A stretch of DNA of 64,000 nt from Paenibacillus sp. 481 (GTDB taxonomy: Bacteria; Bacillota; Bacilli; Paenibacillales; Paenibacillaceae). The DNA lies in NCBI RefSeq assembly GCF_021223605.1, contig NZ_CP075175.1:248001-312000 (forward strand), given 5' to 3'. The notes under the pieces are model-generated. The model did no database searches, was not told the origin of the DNA, and saw nothing but the letters and a program-made list of their open reading frames with translations. Shown here piece by piece: positions 8,338 to 17,754 of the stretch. Position numbers and translations under genes: made by a program. How positions within the stretch are numbered: position 1 is the first letter of the stretch; each line of letters opens with the position of its first letter.

Positions 8338-8359
8338 TTGTAAACAATTATGTTTGTAA
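8338..8359. promoter_or_regulatory. Inverted repeat between the SDR and aldo/keto reductase genes
   Basis: TTGTAAACA (8338-8346) and TGTTTGTAA (8351-8359) form a near-palindrome (7 of 9 positions) around ATTA. It lies between two divergent redox-type genes, so it could bind a shared regulator such as an HxlR- or MarR-type protein; none is encoded beside it. Confidence 0.35.
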
Positions 8360-8451
8360 AATAGTGTTCGACGTAGATAAGAGATGTATAGTAAACTTGA
8401 AGTAGCTTGATAGCGTTAGCTAGTTTAGCAGAAACTAAGGGAGAAGAGAGA

Positions 8452-9435
8452 GTGAAGCCAATGAAAGCAACCCCATTAAATCGCCGCAACATTCCTGTCA
8501 GCCAGCTCGTACTCGGCTGTATGGGGCTTGGCGGCTCTTGGAACCATGATCCTGTAACAGCGGAGCATGTTGTACAAGCTCACCATGCAGTAGAAGCAGC
8601 TTTGTCGATCGGCATCAATATGTTCGATCATGCTGATATTTACACGAAAGGCAAGGCCGAGGAAGTGTTTGGCCGTCTACTTAAAGAAAGACCTGAATGG
8701 AGAGAACAGATGTTCATTCAATCCAAGTGCGGCATTCGCCCTAGTGAAGCACCAGGTATACCGGGCCGTTACGATCTTTCTGAGGCGCACATCTTACGCA
8801 GTGTGGACGGGATTCTACAACGATTAGGGCTTGATTATATCGATTTCTTACTTCTCCATCGTCCTGATCCGTTGATGGACCCCGAAGAAGTAGCACGAGC
8901 AATCGACCAGTTGAAGGCCTCTGGCAAGGTGCGCTGGTTCGGCGTCTCTAATATGAGCGCCGGTCAAATAAGGCTGCTGCAAGCGTACAGCAATGAGCCT
9001 TTCGTCATTAACCAGCTCGAAATGAGCCTGGCTAAGAGCGGCTGGCTGGACACTGGCGTGCAAGTGAATACCGACGCTGCCGCACACGACACGTTTCCTG
9101 AAGGTACGCTGGAATATTGCCGCTTGGAGAACATTCAACTGCAAGCGTGGGGACCGCTTGCGCAAGGCATTTACTCCGGTCGGACGCTGGATGACCAACC
9201 GGACAACGTTAAAGCTACAGCCAAACTGGTACAACAGTTGGCCGAGCAAAAAGACACAACACCGGAAGCGATCGTGTTGTCTTGGCTCATGTACCATCCA
9301 GCAGGCATTCAGCCTGTGATTGGAACAGCGAACCCTGACCGCATCCGTGCATGTAAAGACGCGGGTCGAATTTCGTTAACGAGAGAAGAATGGTATTCTC
9401 TCTATATATATTCTCGTGGAAACCCTCTTCCATAG
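8452..9435 (+). CDS. Aldo/keto reductase (YdhF-like)
   Basis: A 327-residue NADP-dependent oxidoreductase with a (beta/alpha)8 barrel. The catalytic tetrad is complete: Asp59 and Tyr64 (FDHADIYTKG), Lys92 (QSKCGIRP) and His136 (LLLHRPDP). GTG 8452 is chosen as start because AAGGGAG sits eight bases upstream; the frame is open further 5' to a TTG at 8407, without a ribosome site. Overall it is closest to the E. coli YdhF group. The physiological carbonyl substrate cannot be inferred. The gene is monocistronic, ending at a strong terminator. Confidence 0.87.
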   Translation: MKPMKATPLNRRNIPVSQLVLGCMGLGGSWNHDPVTAEHVVQAHHAVEAALSIGINMFDHADIYTKGKAEEVFGRLLKERPEWREQMFIQSKCGIRPSEAPGIPGRYDLSEAHILRSVDGILQRLGLDYIDFLLLHRPDPLMDPEEVARAIDQLKASGKVRWFGVSNMSAGQIRLLQAYSNEPFVINQLEMSLAKSGWLDTGVQVNTDAAAHDTFPEGTLEYCRLENIQLQAWGPLAQGIYSGRTLDDQPDNVKATAKLVQQLAEQKDTTPEAIVLSWLMYHPAGIQPVIGTANPDRIRACKDAGRISLTREEWYSLYIYSRGNPLP

Positions 9436-9474
9436 ACATCATAACGTTTCGACAAAATTATATATAATTCGTCA

Positions 9475-9510
9475 AAACCTTGCTTACTTTGGCAAGGTTT
9501 TTATTTTTTC
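9475..9510 (+). terminator. Rho-independent terminator after the aldo/keto reductase gene
   Basis: AAACCTTGC (9475-9483) pairs perfectly with GCAAGGTTT (9492-9500), followed by TTATTTTTT. Confidence 0.85.
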
Positions 9511-9700
9511 CGATCAGAAAAATAGGTATTTATACTCATAACAGACCTAGCTCTTATAGTTAGAATATCTCTATATACCAAAAGGAATACATTGGTATAT
9601 GATCTATTATATATTTAATGGAAAGGAGACACCCTCTTACACCATCGATCCTACATAAGTTGACCATCAATTTCATTAAGCATTTTGAGGAGGCAACTGC

Positions 9701-12700
9701 TTGGGAATGACATCTTCTAAAAAAACATTAGCAACTTTACTAAGTATTTCATTGACGGCATCTTTATTATTTCCTGCTGTATCTGGTGCACAACCGTCAA
9801 CAAATACGGACCTACCCCAAATTAAGCCTGAATTTTTAAAACCGCTAGACCAACAAGCTTTATTATCCGAATTAATAGAACCTAAAAACTATGTTCCTTT
9901 AACGGACACGAACAAAGTTATCACGGTAATCGTCGAGTTGAAGCAAGAACCCGTTAAAGTGTCTGAAGCGAAAGCAAAGGATAGCTTCATGACTGCTCCT
10001 GTTAATTTTGAAGAGGAGTTGGCTAAAGAGCAAGACACTTTTAAGGACGCACTCTTAAAAGATCTTGGTGCTCAAATCGAGCACGAATATTCACAAGCGT
10101 TTAACGGATTTGCTGTAAGAATCGCAGAAAATAAGCTTGATAAGCTTCTTTCACTTCCTGGAGTGAAGGCTGTGTATCCTGACTTGGAATATAAAGCTCT
10201 GCCCGTTGATACTTCAACTGTAAAACCTTACATGGATCAAAGTGCTGGACATATTGGTACGAATAAATTGTGGAGCAAAGACATTGAAGGAAAAGGTATC
10301 AAAGTAGGTGTCCTTGATACTGGTGTTGACTACAATCATCCTAGCTTAAAAGGTGCATATAAAGCCGATGGCAGCTATGACTTTGTAGACAAAGATGCCG
10401 ATCCTATGGAGACAGAGCCAGTCGCAGGTAAAGGACCGAATGCTCAAGGCAGACCTTACGAAACTGATCACGGTACACACGTGGCAGGCACGATTGTTGG
10501 TCAAGGTAATCCAAGTATTCCAAATGACCCAAAGGGAGCCCTTCGTGGTATCGCTCCTAAGGCAGACTTGTACGCCTATCGCGTCCTTGGCCCTCATGGA
10601 AGCGGTAAGACGAGTGATATCGTTGCAGCCATCGATCACGCTACTAAATTGAATTTAGACGTTATTAACCTATCATTAGGTTCTGATTCTAACTTTCAAT
10701 ATACAGCGAATTCGATCGCGGTCAACAATGCCGCAATGGCTGGTGTTAAAGTGGTTGTTGCGAACGGTAACGCTGGCCCGAATGGCTATACTGTAGGTGC
10801 ACCAGGTGGCGCGCATCAAGCGATTTCTGTAGGTGCATCAACTCCACCGCTGCAGACGCCAATTTTTCTAGGGAATAACTTAAGTAATTTGTTTGCCATG
10901 CAATCTAGCCATCCACAAGAATTAGCGCTTGGTAAAGAATTGGAAGTTATTCATGCCAACTTCGGCACAGAAGCTGACTACAAAGGTAAAGATGTAAAAG
11001 GTAAACTTGTTCTCGTTTCACGCGGCACAAATAGTTTCCAAGAAAAAGCCAAGTTTGCTACTGATGCAGGCGCCGCCGCACTTCTTATGTACAACAGCCA
11101 AGCAGGCGAAATTAAGATGAGTTTAGGTCCTGAAAATATTACTTATGTACCTACTTACTCTATTACGCAAGCATCAGGTGCACAAATATTAAAAGCTTTG
11201 CAATCAGGACAAGTAAAATTAAAATTTGGTAATGTGCTTGAGGAAGACTTGATGGCGGATTTCAGTTCTCGCGGTCCAGCACTTCCAGATTATACAATTA
11301 AGCCAGATATTGTAGCTCCAGGTGTAGCTATTCGTTCTGCTGCTCCTGCTTGGGCAACAGGCTCAGTTACTAAGCCTGACTGGTCAAAAGGCTACAAAGA
11401 TTCTCAAGGTACGAGTATGGCAGCTCCACATATTGCAGGGGTAGCCGCTTTGTTGCTGGAACATGGTAAGAGAACTTACGGACATACTTACACCAATGAT
11501 GAAGTAAAAGCGTTGATGATGAACAACGCCAAACAAATCTCCGACCGTACTAAAAAGCAGTATTCCGTTACAGAGCAAGGTGCTGGAAGAGTCGATATTG
11601 AGAAGATCTTGCTAGCTGGCGATATCGCCATGGCTAAAGCTACTACGAATGCCGTAACCAAATCGGTTACTGGCGCGACGTATGAGCGAGCTGAAGACGA
11701 GTACTTTACAGGCAGTGTGTCCTTCGGTCAACTGGCTGCTGGCGAAACGCTGGAACAAGAAATTATCGTTAAAGATATTAACAAGAAAGCTCAAATTTAT
11801 CAGATCTCGACTCAATTTCCTAACCCAGCTGGTATCCAGATTACAGCGGATACACAACAAGTTTCTGTAAGAGCTGGCGAACAAGTTTCGTTTAAAGTTA
11901 GGCTTCAAGTACCTAACAATGCTCCGACAGGCATCTATGAGGGCAGCGTTACTTTGACAGAAACGACTGGCGTAACCAAGCTGCGACTACCTGTTAGTGC
12001 GTATGTAGGTAAAGAATATGCTCGTCCGCCAGTTTCTGTAGGCATAGATCCTACTTTATTCACGCCAAATGGTGATAAAAGGAAGGATACAGCTAACGTT
12101 TCTATTTTAGTAAATAAACCTGTTGAAAAAGTGGCAGTTAGCGTGGAGCATGCCGTCTACGGTGTGGTTGGAACGATGATTGAAAAAAACACACCGATCA
12201 AGCCTGACGCATTCTTATTTCAGAATTGGAATGGCACATTACCGAACGGAAAAAGCTTGGTAGATGGTCAATATAGCTTCGTTCCAGTTGTTGGTGGATC
12301 GAAACTGAACAACTCAGCTGTACCATTCATTATTGATCGTCAAGCACCACAGTTCGTACTGGATAAACCTGAAGTTCGTTTTGACTCACAACAAGCAGGC
12401 TTTATTACCGGTAAAATCACATCTGAATTATTGCTAGATTTATTTAAAGGGCGTCAACCAGGAGAAGTCATGGGCATTGCTGCTATAGCAGATGTTAATG
12501 GAACTCCTACACAAATCAATGGCACGATCGACTCAAACCGGAACTTTAAAATACGAGTACCTTTAAAATCTGGTGCAAATACGTTCCATGTAGTATCTTA
12601 TGACGCTGCGGAAAACGGACTTGATTATTCGAAATTCGCACCACAAGTTATTCATTTCAATTACAACCCTAACAACATAAAAGTCGATGCAGTTGCTTCA

Positions 12701-14215
12701 ACTAGCGAAACAATCATCGGTACACCGTTCGGGGTTGACGTGAATTTCTCAGCTACAGATGCGGTTTATAAAGCTTCGTTCAAATTAGAATTTGATGCAA
12801 GCTTAACCATTAATGAAATTAAGCCTAGCGTTCAATTTGCTGTATACAACCAAGGCGTTTCATTAGTTGAAAAGCATCAAACGATTAATTTAGGCAACGG
12901 TAAGAAGCAGCTACAATATTCTGTGGAATTAAAGAAACAAGGTTACACAGGTAAAGGCTCAATTGCCCATGTTAAGTTTACGAGCAACACAGCAGGAGCA
13001 TACAAATTTGATGTTACCGAGGCTAAATTGTTCAATGATAAAGCCGAAATCGGTACGAACATTTCACTACCGATCACGGTTGCAGTAAAAAGCGCTCCAA
13101 GTCGGCCTTCAGATTCAGACAGTAGCTCATCATCTTGGTCCTCTTCGGGACCTGCTACTACAATCGCTTCACCAATCATACAGAAATTACGCAATGGGCT
13201 GTTAACAGAATCAAAACTGTCAAACGGAAAGACGAACGCGAAAGTTGATCTGGATAGCGCGGCTATTCACACGCAATTGCAAGACAAAAACGCGAAGCAT
13301 ATCGTAGTCGACTTTTCTGAAGTGAAGTTTGACAAATACGGAGAGCTTGATGTTCGTATGCTCATTGCATTAGCGAAGCAAGTAGAAAAGTCTACAAAAG
13401 ACTTGCTCATTAAAGCAGGAGAATTTGAACTCAACATCCCTAGCGCTGCCATTTCTGAATTTATTAGCGCAGATGGGTTCTCCCTTGTGCTTGGCTTACA
13501 CAAAAAATCCACGGATAACAAAGCTGACTTGCAATTTACATCGCAAGCGTTAACGATCCGCGGAACGCAAGCTAAGCTCAAAACACCGCTGCAAGCAACA
13601 ATTAAGCTTGAAAACGTAAAAGATGCGCGCAAGGTTGGCGTATATACACAATCCGCTAAAGGCGATTGGACATACGCTGTACCAGGCTCAAGAGCGAAAA
13701 AAGATTTCGTTCGCTTTACAGTGACACAGCTTGGCACTTACTCAGCTGCCGAATATACGAAGCAATTCGCAGATGTCACTTCACACTGGGCTAAAGCCGA
13801 AATCGAAGTTATTGCAACTCATCACTTAATCAAAGGAAAGAACAGCGAAACAACGTTCGCTCCTAAAGACAAAGTGACACACGCTGAATTTACAGCACTG
13901 CTTGACCGCTTGCTCGGAACAGGAATCACTTGGGAGCAGCGGAGCAAAGAAGCAAATGCTTCACAACCAATTACGCGTGAGCTAGTCGTCGCGAAGCTGG
14001 CAGAAGCACTTAAAGCCGATCTGAACAAAGTCGATCGCAATCTCAGCTTCAAAGACAAGAGCAAGATTTCAGCTCAGTCCCAAGCTGCTATCGCCTATGC
14101 GGTAAGCAACGGTTTCATCAAAGGTACGCACAAAAATGAATTCAATCCTAATGGCACATTAAACCGTGCTGAGGCAGCAATCATTTTGTACCGTGTGCTA
14201 CAATCGTTGCAATAG
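9701..14215 (+). CDS. SLH-anchored subtilisin-like serine protease (S8, Vpr-like)
   Basis: A 1504-residue cell-surface protease. In order: signal peptide (1-30, ending VSGA); inhibitor I9-like prodomain (about 70-165); S8 catalytic domain with Asp206 (VLDTGVD), His257 (DHGTHVAG) and Ser572 (GTSMAAPH); a protease-associated insert between His and Ser (about 395-510); Fn3/Ig-like beta domains; a cohesin-like domain (about 1010-1130); a Ser-rich linker; a beta domain; and a C-terminal SLH region (about 1355-1504) with two clear repeats and a degenerate middle one. The layout matches Vpr-type minor extracellular proteases with an added S-layer anchor. TTG 9701 is the start: GAGGAGG lies seven bases upstream, but 13 from ATG 9707. 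Likely role: extracellular protein breakdown or surface protein maturation. Confidence 0.93.
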   Translation: MGMTSSKKTLATLLSISLTASLLFPAVSGAQPSTNTDLPQIKPEFLKPLDQQALLSELIEPKNYVPLTDTNKVITVIVELKQEPVKVSEAKAKDSFMTAPVNFEEELAKEQDTFKDALLKDLGAQIEHEYSQAFNGFAVRIAENKLDKLLSLPGVKAVYPDLEYKALPVDTSTVKPYMDQSAGHIGTNKLWSKDIEGKGIKVGVLDTGVDYNHPSLKGAYKADGSYDFVDKDADPMETEPVAGKGPNAQGRPYETDHGTHVAGTIVGQGNPSIPNDPKGALRGIAPKADLYAYRVLGPHGSGKTSDIVAAIDHATKLNLDVINLSLGSDSNFQYTANSIAVNNAAMAGVKVVVANGNAGPNGYTVGAPGGAHQAISVGASTPPLQTPIFLGNNLSNLFAMQSSHPQELALGKELEVIHANFGTEADYKGKDVKGKLVLVSRGTNSFQEKAKFATDAGAAALLMYNSQAGEIKMSLGPENITYVPTYSITQASGAQILKALQSGQVKLKFGNVLEEDLMADFSSRGPALPDYTIKPDIVAPGVAIRSAAPAWATGSVTKPDWSKGYKDSQGTSMAAPHIAGVAALLLEHGKRTYGHTYTNDEVKALMMNNAKQISDRTKKQYSVTEQGAGRVDIEKILLAGDIAMAKATTNAVTKSVTGATYERAEDEYFTGSVSFGQLAAGETLEQEIIVKDINKKAQIYQISTQFPNPAGIQITADTQQVSVRAGEQVSFKVRLQVPNNAPTGIYEGSVTLTETTGVTKLRLPVSAYVGKEYARPPVSVGIDPTLFTPNGDKRKDTANVSILVNKPVEKVAVSVEHAVYGVVGTMIEKNTPIKPDAFLFQNWNGTLPNGKSLVDGQYSFVPVVGGSKLNNSAVPFIIDRQAPQFVLDKPEVRFDSQQAGFITGKITSELLLDLFKGRQPGEVMGIAAIADVNGTPTQINGTIDSNRNFKIRVPLKSGANTFHVVSYDAAENGLDYSKFAPQVIHFNYNPNNIKVDAVASTSETIIGTPFGVDVNFSATDAVYKASFKLEFDASLTINEIKPSVQFAVYNQGVSLVEKHQTINLGNGKKQLQYSVELKKQGYTGKGSIAHVKFTSNTAGAYKFDVTEAKLFNDKAEIGTNISLPITVAVKSAPSRPSDSDSSSSSWSSSGPATTIASPIIQKLRNGLLTESKLSNGKTNAKVDLDSAAIHTQLQDKNAKHIVVDFSEVKFDKYGELDVRMLIALAKQVEKSTKDLLIKAGEFELNIPSAAISEFISADGFSLVLGLHKKSTDNKADLQFTSQALTIRGTQAKLKTPLQATIKLENVKDARKVGVYTQSAKGDWTYAVPGSRAKKDFVRFTVTQLGTYSAAEYTKQFADVTSHWAKAEIEVIATHHLIKGKNSETTFAPKDKVTHAEFTALLDRLLGTGITWEQRSKEANASQPITRELVVAKLAEALKADLNKVDRNLSFKDKSKISAQSQAAIAYAVSNGFIKGTHKNEFNPNGTLNRAEAAIILYRVLQSLQ

Positions 14216-14245
14216 TTCTAACGCATAACAACTCGGCTACACAAG

Positions 14246-14286
14246 AAGAGAGCGTGCAGAATACCATCTGCCCGCTCTCTTTTTTA
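14246..14286 (+). terminator. Rho-independent terminator after the S8 protease gene
   Basis: AAGAGAGCG...GCAGA pairs with TCTGC...CGCTCTCTT in a 14-15-bp stem, followed by a T run at 14279-14285. Confidence 0.85.
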
Positions 14287-14300
14287 ATTGCACACGCCGT

Positions 14301-14395
14301 GTCTTTCTAACACTATCTATGTCTTTTTATCGCTCGTCATGTCTTTCTAACACTCGCTATGTCCTTCTATCACTCGTCATGTCTTTCTATCCACT
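14301..14395. repeat. 20-bp tandem repeat, about 4.7 copies
   Basis: Units start at 14301, 14321, 14341, 14361 and 14381, each beginning GTCTTTCTAA/T or a one-base variant. Units 1 and 3 (ending CTAT) and units 2 and 4 (ending GTCAT) match each other best, so the higher-order period is 40 bp. It lies between two convergent genes and encodes nothing obvious. Confidence 0.8.
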
Positions 14396-14426
14396 TGCCC
14401 CTAGCGCTGTACGCTCCTAAGTCCAA

Positions 14427-14780
14427 CTAGCTCTTGTATTGAATCAGCCCGAAGCACAAACCAACAGGGTCAACCATATAGGCAAGATAGAACTCATCAA
14501 ACTCCATCTTTTCACGAATCGTACGTGCCCCTTGCTCGGCAGCTTTTTTAAGTGCGTCATCAACAGATTCAACCTGTACAATCATCCGGACGCCGTGCGG
14601 ATAATCAGGTGGCCCTAATGCAATGCCTCCGTCGATGCCCGCTTCGCCTTCCTGCTTCGCTGTAACCGGCCAGTAGTCCCAATTCGGTTGATGGATAGTC
14701 CACCCAAACACCGAAGAATAAAATGAATTCGCACGCTCTGGATCTTGGCTGTTTAATTCAAACGATACGACACGTCCCAT
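14427..14780 (-). CDS. VOC-family (glyoxalase/bleomycin-resistance fold) protein
   Basis: A 117-residue single-domain VOC protein with paired beta-alpha-beta-beta-beta modules (start GRVVSFELNSQDPERANSFYSSVFGW; end DPVGLCFGLIQYK). Possible metal ligands are in FELNSQD and near the C-terminus, but they are not the canonical glyoxalase set, so glyoxalase I activity is doubtful. The gene starts 11 bases after the upstream acetyltransferase stop, with AGGGGAT as ribosome site, forming a two-gene operon. VOC/GNAT pairs often concern detoxification; no substrate can be named. Confidence 0.8.
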   Translation of the reverse strand: MGRVVSFELNSQDPERANSFYSSVFGWTIHQPNWDYWPVTAKQEGEAGIDGGIALGPPDYPHGVRMIVQVESVDDALKKAAEQGARTIREKMEFDEFYLAYMVDPVGLCFGLIQYKS

Positions 14781-14791
14781 TATGAAATCCC

Positions 14792-15355
14792 CTAACTTAT
14801 AAAAGTTTGAATCGTTCTTCCATTCTCTGTGCGCTCGCTGAAGTTGCCATTCGTATAATCGTTAATAATAGCTACCCAAAATTGATGTGCAGGCTTGTTG
14901 TTCCCCATTTGGAACACTTCCCAATTCCCTTTAAACTGATTAAAGACCCATTCCGCAGCAACACGGCCGATGCCAGATCGTCGATACTTTTTCATCACAA
15001 AAAATTCGGCAATCGAATAATGCCCCTGCTGAAGTTGCTCTGTGCTCTCCGGCACTAATTTCTCCACCCACCTGACGAATACAAACCCAGCATATTTCCC
15101 ATTTTGCATGATGAAAAATGGATACTTACCGCTATCCTCCCAGTAACTATCTAATGCTGGATAAGCACCAAACCATCCGTCTGTTTCAACGTCACAGTAC
15201 ACATATTCAGAAAAATCATAAAAATAAAATTGCATCAAATGCTGTAAAATGGGCTTTTCTTCGCTTTGAACGGCCTTTATAAGTAACTCCTGCTCGTCCG
15301 ATGCATCAGATGCACCCCGTGCACCTGATGTCTTACATTTGTCTACTGTGTCCAT
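14792..15355 (-). CDS. GNAT-family N-acetyltransferase
   Basis: A 187-residue protein with the GNAT acetyl-CoA loop RRSGIGRVAAEW after FFVMKKY, followed by the usual C-terminal strand pair. ATG 15355 is the start because AGGAGG lies five to six bases upstream; the frame extends 23 codons further without a ribosome site. It is the first gene of an operon with the VOC protein. The acceptor substrate is unknown. Confidence 0.85.
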   Translation of the reverse strand: MDTVDKCKTSGARGASDASDEQELLIKAVQSEEKPILQHLMQFYFYDFSEYVYCDVETDGWFGAYPALDSYWEDSGKYPFFIMQNGKYAGFVFVRWVEKLVPESTEQLQQGHYSIAEFFVMKKYRRSGIGRVAAEWVFNQFKGNWEVFQMGNNKPAHQFWVAIINDYTNGNFSERTENGRTIQTFIS

Positions 15356-15424
15356 AGACACCTCCTCATAGGAACTATTATAATACAAACCAAATAAATA
15401 GAAATCTTTTCCTCTATTCCACAT

Positions 15425-15465
15425 AAAAAAAGATCTGATTCTACCTCATAGGCAGATCAGATCCT
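15425..15465 (-). terminator. Terminator after ydbT
   Basis: GATCTGATTCTACC and GGCAGATCAGATC form an imperfect stem around 15431-15462. Read on the minus strand it ends in seven T residues. Confidence 0.75.
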
Positions 15466-15500
15466 CAATTCCCCTTTGAATTCATTGGTGTCGCCGTTCT

Positions 15501-17093
15501 TTATTTACTGCTTCTACGACTATACCATTTCCAAATCGCTTCTACATCGTGCTGTTCCATATATGGCACTGTCCAGCTAGTGCCTGAAGAGCCACCCAAT
15601 AAATGAACGTTAATCGTGAACAAACGTAATTTTCGCTGCAATGGCGTACCCTTTATGTTCAATGCTACCACATGCTTGCGACGAATATAGTGCGTGTTTC
15701 TCGCTAAGTGACGGTTACGCAACGTCAGTTGTCGGTCTGTCAACGCTGTGCCCGCATCTCGATAGCAAATGTGGGCGTACAGTATATGGAGCGGCACCAG
15801 CACCAGTGACCACAATGCGTTCGAGCCGAAATACCAAATCAACCCGCAGCACACCGCAATCGCAAACAACAAATCGTATCTGATGTAGAACGCCCATGCC
15901 CGTGTAGGCGGACGGTTCTGAACCGTATCCATCGTAAACTGTGGTACCGTAAGCTTCATAAGTTCCGCTACTTCATGAAGTTTGACTAGCGGATGGAGCA
16001 TAAGTCGCTCCTGCTTTGTCGAAGTCTCAACTTGCAGCTCCACAGAGGCATATCCGAGCCATTTTCGTACGACGCCTTCCTTTACAACAACGGCGTGTAC
16101 TCGCTCTGGCGCAAACAAATGCTTCTTTTTGTCCAGCAAGCCATACGCTATACTTATTTGCTGCCCCTCGTAACGAACCGTAAAGCCTCCATGTTTAATC
16201 ACAAATAGCACTGCTGACAGTAGCCACGCGACGAGTAAGCCTATCGCCACTTTGCTCCACCAGCCCGGTAAAAACGTGTTCAGCTGATCAATGATCCCTT
16301 TATAAATATGCGCGGGTAAAATATCATCCGCAAATGAAATCACGCCTAAGGCAAACGTAATGACGAGCCCGATATTGACAGTAGACACAGCGGCTAAAAG
16401 TAAATTACGTAGCGTTAGCTGCACGAGAGGCGCTTGACGCTGGTCATGAGCTTGCGTATGACCAGCATGTCTTGATTGCGCATGAGCATCATTTCCTGCT
16501 TGTGCATGAGACGCATTTCCGGAATCCGCATGAGACGCTGTTGTAACGCGATTAGAGCTAGCATCTGACGCCAACTCTCCCGCTGGGTGCGCCTCAACCT
16601 CCGTGTGCTCAGCGACGGCAGAGCCGCCAGCAGCGGCCATTCCCTCCGATCGCTCACGCAGCAATTGCTGCAAACGCGTCGCCTCGGCAATCGTAACAGC
16701 AGGCAGTACGCCATCACCTTCTGTTTTACCGCCAGGTGTTTCAATTTTCAACTGCATAACACCTAGCAGCCGTTGAAAGAATGGCTGTTCCGTATTCACC
16801 GAATGAATTCGTTTATAGTAAATAGCCTTCTCCTCACGGAACAGTACACCTTTACGAATAACGAACTTGTCTGCTTCCAGTACATATTCGAAGCGTTTCC
16901 ATCTGATCCATCCATATCCGAGCAGCACAACTGTACCGCCTGCGATGCACGCATACCACCACCAAGGGATGCTCGCAACATCTGGACGCTGCAGCACGAC
17001 AATAACCGCAATTGGCCACAGCGCTTTAACAAAATCGAATAGAATGAACAAAATATAGAGCGGATGAAGGCGCTGCTCCTTATTCATGCTCAT
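15501..17093 (-). CDS. ydbT: YdbT-like membrane protein with bacterial PH domains
   Basis: A 530-residue membrane protein with paired membrane helices (about 13-63, 230-300 and 405-440) and three bPH2 (YdbS-like) domains, near residues 65-145, 300-385 and 440-520. Between the first PH domain and the second helix pair there is an unusual hydrophilic His/Ala/Gln-rich insert (about 151-221). The gene overlaps ydbS by 14 bp; ATG 17087 is an alternative start with slightly better ribosome-site spacing. In B. subtilis the SigW-controlled ydbST pair protects against antimicrobial compounds made by B. amyloliquefaciens, so an envelope-defence role is plausible here. Confidence 0.85.
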   Translation of the reverse strand: MSMNKEQRLHPLYILFILFDFVKALWPIAVIVVLQRPDVASIPWWWYACIAGGTVVLLGYGWIRWKRFEYVLEADKFVIRKGVLFREEKAIYYKRIHSVNTEQPFFQRLLGVMQLKIETPGGKTEGDGVLPAVTIAEATRLQQLLRERSEGMAAAGGSAVAEHTEVEAHPAGELASDASSNRVTTASHADSGNASHAQAGNDAHAQSRHAGHTQAHDQRQAPLVQLTLRNLLLAAVSTVNIGLVITFALGVISFADDILPAHIYKGIIDQLNTFLPGWWSKVAIGLLVAWLLSAVLFVIKHGGFTVRYEGQQISIAYGLLDKKKHLFAPERVHAVVVKEGVVRKWLGYASVELQVETSTKQERLMLHPLVKLHEVAELMKLTVPQFTMDTVQNRPPTRAWAFYIRYDLLFAIAVCCGLIWYFGSNALWSLVLVPLHILYAHICYRDAGTALTDRQLTLRNRHLARNTHYIRRKHVVALNIKGTPLQRKLRLFTINVHLLGGSSGTSWTVPYMEQHDVEAIWKWYSRRSSK

Positions 17094-17562
17094 CCACCAC
17101 TTTCGCCAAATCCCCTATACGACGCTTTAATGCTTCAGCCTGCTCACGCTTCACACCTTTTATCGTATGCGTTGTCGCTGCCGTCACAATTTTAATCTCG
17201 GCCAAATCGTACATACGTGATATAGGGCCGCTTTCCAACTCTACATGCTGTACACGCACCATCGGAATAAGTACATTGCTAATAAAAATAAAACCGGATT
17301 GAATCTCAATTTCCTCTTCATACACGTCAAAGGCAAAAATGCGAAACTCCACTTTTGGTACTACCCATCCAAATAAAGCAAACGAAACAGCAAATAGACC
17401 TAGCGCAATCCAGCCAGGCAGCATCGACCATTCCCTAAAGTAAGCAACGGTTACATAAGCAATAGACAGGAGTAGGCAAACTCCATTAAAAATGAACGAG
17501 GCCAATCGAGAAGATTTTACCCAATCTGGGTGTAATCGCTGTGTAAGCTTTGTGTCAATCAT
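17080..17562 (-). CDS. ydbS: YdbS-like membrane protein with one bPH2 domain
   Basis: A 160-residue protein with two membrane helices (about 22-45 and 48-68) followed by a bPH2 domain (about 70-150, with FDVYEEEIEIQSGFIFISNVLIPMVRVQHVE). It is the first gene of the ydbS-ydbT pair and overlaps ydbT. Such pairs are thought to act as a complex in the cytoplasmic membrane. A GGGGGGAC ribosome site precedes ATG 17562. The upstream 190 bp are AT-rich and may hold the promoter, but no SigW-type site was clear to me. Confidence 0.85.
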   Translation of the reverse strand: MIDTKLTQRLHPDWVKSSRLASFIFNGVCLLLSIAYVTVAYFREWSMLPGWIALGLFAVSFALFGWVVPKVEFRIFAFDVYEEEIEIQSGFIFISNVLIPMVRVQHVELESGPISRMYDLAEIKIVTAATTHTIKGVKREQAEALKRRIGDLAKVVDEHE

Positions 17563-17710
17563 GGTAAGTCCCCCCTATATTTAGCAATCAAATATTTACA
17601 ATATATTATCGTATCGTAAAAGATAAGATTTGTCACTTTTTCTACAATAATAAGGACATCGCATACATGGACTCCCCTTTCCATAAGCTTCTCATTATAT
17701 ATAGACGCGC

Positions 17711-17734
17711 AAAAAAACCGCTCCAAGAGCGGTT
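17711..17734 (-). terminator. Rho-independent terminator after the 120-residue hypothetical gene
   Basis: AACCGCTC (17716-17723) and GAGCGGTT (17727-17734) form a perfect stem with a 3-base loop; the minus strand continues with T7. Confidence 0.85.
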
Positions 17735-17754
17735 CACTGCGATTGTTTAGCTAC

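Noticed and set aside
14301-14395. Possible CRISPR array
   Set aside because: The 20-bp units are directly contiguous without spacers and no cas genes are present.
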